Source: an uncultured Candidatus Melainabacteria bacterium
GTDB lineage: Bacteria; Cyanobacteriota; Vampirovibrionia; Gastranaerophilales; Gastranaerophilaceae
NCBI GenBank assembly: GCA_934747325.1
Contig: CAKVGW010000061.1
Coordinates: 1 to 9,453 of the forward strand
Length of the DNA: 9,453 nucleotides
Direction of reading: 5' to 3'
Below are positions 5,792 to 9,453 of the stretch, piece after piece. Position numbers and translations under genes: made by a program. Within the stretch, counting starts at the first letter, position 1. Every line of letters starts with the position of its first letter. Under the pieces are notes generated by a model. That model worked only from the letters and a program-made list of their open reading frames with translations. It searched no databases and had not been told where the DNA came from.

Positions 5792-6826
5792 ATGAAATAC
5801 AAAGATTACTATGAAATATTGGGTGTAAGTCGAGATGCGGATGCAGCTGCGATAAAATCAGCATATAGAAAATTGGCTAGAAAATATCACCCTGATGTTA
5901 ATAAAACAAAAGAAGCAGAAGAAAAATTTAAAGATATAAACGAAGCTTATGAAGTTTTGTCAGATAAGGCTAAACGTCAAAGATATGATAGCTTAGGCTC
6001 TAACTGGCAAGGTGGTGCTGATTACACTCCACCTCCTGGATTTGAAAACTTTAATTTTAACTTCAACCAAGGCGGTGCACAAAGCTTTGACTTTGGCGGA
6101 AGCGGTTTCTCAGATTTCTTCGGTTCATTGTTTGGTGATATGATGGGGGGAATGGCAGGTGGTCAAGGTGCTAACTTCGGCGGATTTGATTTCTCTCAAG
6201 CAGGAGGAAGAGGTGCTTCACAAGCACGTTCAAGAAGAACTGCACAACAAGCCAAAACAGAAGATTTAGATATCACAAAAAATCTTAATGTAACTGCAAA
6301 AGAAATTTTTGAAGGTAAACCAATATCAGTAACCTTTACAGACATGGAAAAATGTCCGTATTGTCATGGCGGTTATTGTTCACACTGTGGCGGAACAGGA
6401 ATTATTTCAAACCCAAGGACTGTAAAAGTTAAATTACCGAAAGGCGTTACAGAAGGTAAAAAAGTTCGTTTAAAGGGCGAAGGTAAGGCTGATGAATACG
6501 GTCGCAAAGGTGATTTGTATTTAGTTGTCCATTTTAAGGATTCTGAGTACGAGTTTGATGGTGATAATTTGGTAAAAGAAGTTGAAATTACACCTCCTGA
6601 AGCAGTTTTAGGATGTTCTAAAGACATTGAAACCTTGCATGGTAAGATTAATATAAAAATTCCTGCCGGTGTTTCAAGCGGTCAATCATTAAGATTAAAA
6701 CAAATGGGATTACCTAAAACTAGTGGCTTTGGAGACTTAAATGCAAAAATTAAAATAGTCGTTCCTAAAAATTTGTCTAGCGAAATAATTGATTTATACA
6801 AAAAAATTCAAAAATTAAGTGTTTAA
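5792..6826 (+). CDS. dnaJ: DnaJ/CbpA-like co-chaperone with a single-site zinc finger
   Basis: Hsp40 co-chaperone that delivers substrates to DnaK and stimulates its ATPase through the J-domain. The J-domain spans residues about 4-68 ([24 protein letters not shown] at 33-35). A Gly/Phe-rich linker follows (about 72-145), then a C-terminal substrate-binding region (about 157-328) with [12 protein letters not shown] and the second-domain [27 protein letters not shown]. At 344 residues it is shorter than DnaJ (about 370-380) and longer than CbpA (about 306). Canonical DnaJ has four CXXCXGXG motifs binding two zinc ions; here there is only one cluster, CPYC and CSHCGGTG (C188, C191, C196, C199), enough for one zinc. 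It stands alone between its own promoter and a strong terminator, away from dnaK and grpE, which suggests a secondary J-protein. Confidence 0.9.
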   Translation: MKYKDYYEILGVSRDADAAAIKSAYRKLARKYHPDVNKTKEAEEKFKDINEAYEVLSDKAKRQRYDSLGSNWQGGADYTPPPGFENFNFNFNQGGAQSFDFGGSGFSDFFGSLFGDMMGGMAGGQGANFGGFDFSQAGGRGASQARSRRTAQQAKTEDLDITKNLNVTAKEIFEGKPISVTFTDMEKCPYCHGGYCSHCGGTGIISNPRTVKVKLPKGVTEGKKVRLKGEGKADEYGRKGDLYLVVHFKDSEYEFDGDNLVKEVEITPPEAVLGCSKDIETLHGKINIKIPAGVSSGQSLRLKQMGLPKTSGFGDLNAKIKIVVPKNLSSEIIDLYKKIQKLSV

Positions 6827-6861
6827 AAAATAGGATGGATAAACTCCATCCTATTTTTTTT
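6825..6861 (+). terminator. Strong rho-independent terminator after the dnaJ-like gene
   Basis: TAGGATGGA (6831-6839) and TCCATCCTA (6845-6853) form a perfect nine-pair stem with loop TAAAC, followed by eight T residues (6854-6861). The preceding run of A extends the stem and could make it work in both directions. It overlaps the last base or two of the stop codon of the upstream gene. Confidence 0.93.
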
Positions 6862-6873
6862 ATAATATTTTAC

Positions 6874-6902
6874 TTGACATATTCCCTTAAAATTAAGACA
6901 AT
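6874..6902 (+). promoter_or_regulatory. Probable gcv operon promoter
   Basis: A perfect TTGACA (6874-6879) is followed after 17 bases by GACAAT (6897-6902, four of six). The predicted start would give a leader of only about 15 bases before the gcvT ATG at 6924, with GGGGGGTG (6915-6922) as the ribosome binding site. There is no room for a glycine riboswitch, so glycine control, if any, must work through a regulator protein or elsewhere. Confidence 0.55.
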
Positions 6903-6923
6903 AATAAAAGATATGGGGGGTGT

Positions 6924-8027
6924 ATGACTAAACAAACTTTTTTACACGATAAACACGTAGCACTTGGGGCGAGAATGGTTGATTTTGCCGGTTGGGATAT
7001 GCCGGTTCAGTATTCTTCAATTATTGATGAGCATAAAACAGTTAGAGAGGCTGTAGGTTTATTTGATGTTTCACACATGGGTGAAGTTATTGTTTATGGA
7101 GAAGATGCACTTCCGTATTTAAACAAACTTGTTCCGCAAGATGTGACAAAGCTTGTTGATTCAAAAGCCGTTTATTGCCAACTTACAAATAAGCAAGGCG
7201 GAATTATTGATGATTTAATTATTTATAAGCTTGAAGATAAGAAATACTTAATTATAGCAAACGCTTCAAGAATTGATGAAGATTTGAACTGGATGGTTCG
7301 TAACAAATGCGGATTTGATGTTTCAATTGTTAATGAATCGCATAATTACTCACTTTTAGCTGTTCAAGGGCCTAAAGCTTGTGAACTTATCAAAAAGCTT
7401 GGTGTTAATGAGTTACCACCATTTTTCTCTATAAAAAGAGGAGAATTGTTTAATATTAACCTATGGATTTCTAGAACCGGCTATACAGGTGAAGACGGCG
7501 TTGAAATTATGGTTAGAAATGAATTTTCTGAATACTTATGGGATAAACTTTTAGATGCCGGTAAGGAATTTGGAATCAAGCCAATAGGACTTGGTGCAAG
7601 AGATACATTAAGACTTGAAGCAGCATTACATTTATATGGCAATGATTTAGACGAAAATACAACGCCTATTGAAGCAGGACTTGCTTGGTCAGTATGTAAA
7701 AATAAAGCAGAAGATTACAATGGCAAAGCAAAGATTGAAGAACAGCTAAAAAATGGTGTTGAAAAGAAACTAATCGGTTTAAAAATGCTTGATAAATCAA
7801 TTGCAAGACATGGTTATGATGTATTTTACAATAACGAAAAAATCGGAGTTATTACAAGTGGTGGGATTTCGCCAATCAGAGGTGACAATATCGCATTAGC
7901 TTACATAAAAAATCTTGACAATTTAGCTGTAGGCTCTACAATTCAAGTATCAATAAGAGAAAAATTACACGACGCTGAAATCGTAAAACGTCCTTTTGTA
8001 GAAAAGAAAAATAAAACAAATAAATAG
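6924..8027 (+). CDS. gcvT: Glycine cleavage system T-protein (aminomethyltransferase)
   Basis: GcvT takes the aminomethyl group carried on the lipoyl arm of GcvH, transfers its methylene to tetrahydrofolate and releases ammonia. The 367 residues match the family length (about 360-375). Motifs: ALGARMVDFAGWDMPVQY (13-30), REAVGLFDVSHMGE (41-54), GGIIDDLIIYK (92-102) containing the folate-site Asp pair D96/D97, SLLAVQGP (143-150), SRTGYTGEDGVEI (183-195), GLGARDTLRLEA (222-233) and GNDLDENTTPIEAGLAW (239-255). The C-terminal part contains VITSGGISP, as expected for the family. It opens the gcvT-gcvH-gcvPA operon. Dimethylglycine dehydrogenase-like proteins share the fold, but operon context settles the identity. 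Confidence 0.96.
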   Translation: MTKQTFLHDKHVALGARMVDFAGWDMPVQYSSIIDEHKTVREAVGLFDVSHMGEVIVYGEDALPYLNKLVPQDVTKLVDSKAVYCQLTNKQGGIIDDLIIYKLEDKKYLIIANASRIDEDLNWMVRNKCGFDVSIVNESHNYSLLAVQGPKACELIKKLGVNELPPFFSIKRGELFNINLWISRTGYTGEDGVEIMVRNEFSEYLWDKLLDAGKEFGIKPIGLGARDTLRLEAALHLYGNDLDENTTPIEAGLAWSVCKNKAEDYNGKAKIEEQLKNGVEKKLIGLKMLDKSIARHGYDVFYNNEKIGVITSGGISPIRGDNIALAYIKNLDNLAVGSTIQVSIREKLHDAEIVKRPFVEKKNKTNK

Positions 8028-8039
8028 GAGATAATTTAA

Positions 8040-8414
8040 ATGAACGAAAGCATGTTATGCACAAAAACTCATGAATACGTCTTGGAACAAGGCGATACTT
8101 ACGAAGTTGGTATTACAGATTATGCAATCGAACAATTGGGTGACATTGTTTTTATAGAATTGCCGGAAGTTGGTGCCACATTCTCTAAAAATGAAGCCTT
8201 TGCAACTATTGAATCAGTTAAAGCTGCTTCTGAAATTTATATGCCTATTTCAGGTGAAGTAGTTGAAGTTAACGAAGAAATTGTTGACAGTCCTGAATTA
8301 TTAAATGATGAAAGCTATGATAACAAATGGTTTGTAAAAATCAAATCTGATGCGCCTCAAGTTGAGTTCGCTGATTTAATGGATTACGCAGATTATAAAG
8401 AAGAAATTGAATAA
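8040..8414 (+). CDS. gcvH: Glycine cleavage system H-protein
   Basis: Small lipoylated shuttle that carries the aminomethyl intermediate between the P-, T- and L-proteins. The 124 residues have the whole family pattern: KTHEYV (9-14), GITDYAIEQLGDIVFIELPEVGA (24-46), and the lipoylation motif ESVKAASE with the modified lysine at position 61, then PISGEVVEVNEEI, SPELLNDESYDNKWFVKIK and LMDYADY. AGGAG (8026-8030) overlaps the gcvT stop, and the ATG follows after nine bases. Its stop shares a base with the start of gcvPA (TAATG), indicating coupling. Confidence 0.97.
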   Translation: MNESMLCTKTHEYVLEQGDTYEVGITDYAIEQLGDIVFIELPEVGATFSKNEAFATIESVKAASEIYMPISGEVVEVNEEIVDSPELLNDESYDNKWFVKIKSDAPQVEFADLMDYADYKEEIE

Positions 8415-9453
8415 TGAAAAATTTTTTAGCACATACAGATGAAATTAGAAAACAAATGCTTGATGAAATTTCACTAGCGTCAGTTGATGATTTATTTAAA
8501 CAAATTCCCGTAAAGTTTAAGGATTTTAATTTATATAATCCGAAAAGTGAAATGGAAGCTCAAAAAGAGATTAAAAAGCTTGCAAGAAAGAATAAAACCG
8601 AGTATGCAAACTTTTTAGGAGGTGGAGTTTATAATAAATTTATTCCTGCGTGCGTAAATTATATAGCACAAAGGTTTGAATTTTTGACTGCTTATACTCC
8701 TTATCAACCTGAAATTTCACAAGGAACTTTGCAAATAATTTATGAATATCAGACAATGATTTCAAGATTAACCGGCATGGATATTGCAAACGCTTCCATG
8801 TATGATGGTGGTTCAGCTTGTGCTGAAGCTATTTTAATGGCACATAGAATAGCTAAAGGCAAAAAGAACAAAGCGCTTGTTTCTAATTTACTTAATCCTG
8901 AGTACAAAGAAGTCGTTAAAACTTATACTTGGGCTCAAGGTATTGAGGTTGAATGGTTTGATGAATTACCTGAAAATACGGCGGATTATTGTTGTGTTTT
9001 AGTGCAATATCCTGATTATTATGGTGAAGTTAGAGCTTTAGTTAAACCTGATACTTTGTTTATAGTATGTGCTAATTTATCGGCTTTAGCAGTAATTAAA
9101 CCACCAGTGGAAGCTGATATTGTAGTAGGAGATATTCAACCTCTTGGAGTTTCAATGAGTTTTGGCGGGCCTCATGCCGGCTATATGGCTTGTAAAGAAG
9201 CTTATATGCGCCAACTTCCGGGACGTTTGGTTGGAAGAACTGTTGACGCGGATGGCGAACAAGCTTTTACGCTTACTATCCAAACAAGAGAACAACATAT
9301 CAAGCGTGAAAAAGCAACAAGTAATATTTGTTCTAATCAATCTTTAGTTGCGCTTTCAACAACTTTATATTTAAGTCTTTTAGGAGAAAAAGGATTTAGG
9401 GAAGCAAGTATTTTATCGGCGAATATGGCGCATGCACTTTCAAAAATGCTTAA
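8414..9453 (+). CDS. gcvPA: Glycine dehydrogenase (decarboxylating) subunit 1, P-protein N-terminal half (partial)
   Basis: First subunit of the two-subunit P-protein, which decarboxylates glycine and loads the aminomethyl group onto GcvH. I read 346 codons without a stop up to the right edge; the family is about 440-450 residues, so around 100 are missing. Landmarks: FLGGGVYNKFIPA (67-79), TAYTPYQPEISQG (92-104), ANASMYDGGSA (125-135), FGGPHAGYMA (250-259), RQLPGRLVG (266-274) and REQHIKREKATSNIC (292-306). The PLP-binding lysine belongs to subunit 2 (GcvPB), so its absence is expected if the protein is the split form; the edge prevents excluding a fused GcvP. The start ATG overlaps the gcvH stop. 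Confidence 0.95.
   Translation, partial: MKNFLAHTDEIRKQMLDEISLASVDDLFKQIPVKFKDFNLYNPKSEMEAQKEIKKLARKNKTEYANFLGGGVYNKFIPACVNYIAQRFEFLTAYTPYQPEISQGTLQIIYEYQTMISRLTGMDIANASMYDGGSACAEAILMAHRIAKGKKNKALVSNLLNPEYKEVVKTYTWAQGIEVEWFDELPENTADYCCVLVQYPDYYGEVRALVKPDTLFIVCANLSALAVIKPPVEADIVVGDIQPLGVSMSFGGPHAGYMACKEAYMRQLPGRLVGRTVDADGEQAFTLTIQTREQHIKREKATSNICSNQSLVALSTTLYLSLLGEKGFREASILSANMAHALSKML

Noticed and set aside
6373..6627. Minus-strand ORF of 84 codons
   Set aside because: Antisense shadow of the dnaJ-like gene.
6862..6923. Possible glycine riboswitch before gcvT
   Set aside because: Only about 60 bases lie between the terminator and gcvT, and they hold the promoter; too short for an aptamer.
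9152..9347. Two overlapping ORFs of about 61-62 codons on opposite strands
   Set aside because: Both are out of frame with gcvPA, whose reading frame is open and conserved through this stretch.

Overview
This is a low-GC (by eye about one third G+C), densely packed bacterial chromosome segment made almost entirely of housekeeping genes. It combines a type IV pilus retraction ATPase, the non-mevalonate isoprenoid enzyme IspD, a GatD-type peptidoglycan amidotransferase, a two-subunit glycine decarboxylase and a J-protein with a reduced zinc finger. My best guess is an uncultured gut member of the Gastranaerophilales (Melainabacteria/Vampirovibrionia, non-photosynthetic relatives of cyanobacteria). 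This rests on gene content and base composition, and a low-GC Firmicute-like lineage cannot be excluded. No phage, transposase, CRISPR, tRNA or rRNA is visible.

Layout. Positions 1-1061 lie on the minus strand and hold the start of a ribosomal protein run, rpsH (S8) followed by rplF (L6, cut by the left window edge). The two genes are separated by an unusually long 210 bp gap containing a composite palindromic repeat. Positions 1062-1512 form a divergent non-coding region with a probable rpsH promoter and leader, a strong rightward intrinsic terminator that follows no visible gene, and a pilT promoter. Everything after this is on the plus strand: pilT-recO-gatD (overlapping genes, 1513-4080), thiL-ispD (overlapping, 4167-5680, with its own promoter inside a long inverted repeat), a single dnaJ-like gene (5792-6826, closed by a perfect terminator), then gcvT-gcvH-gcvPA (6924 to the right edge).

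How the genes work together. GcvT, GcvH and GcvPA are three parts of the glycine cleavage system; gcvPB should follow just outside the window. ThiL makes thiamine pyrophosphate, and IspD acts in the MEP pathway; both pathways branch from 1-deoxyxylulose 5-phosphate. GatD should amidate lipid II with MurT, which is not encoded here. PilT and RecO share a transcript for no obvious functional reason.

I did not find a convincing new multi-gene system. The most interesting signals are a 15-bp-arm hairpin that overlaps the thiL -10 box on one side and its ribosome binding site on the other, the repeat element inside the ribosomal operon, the single-zinc-site DnaJ, and a GatD gene without murT beside it.
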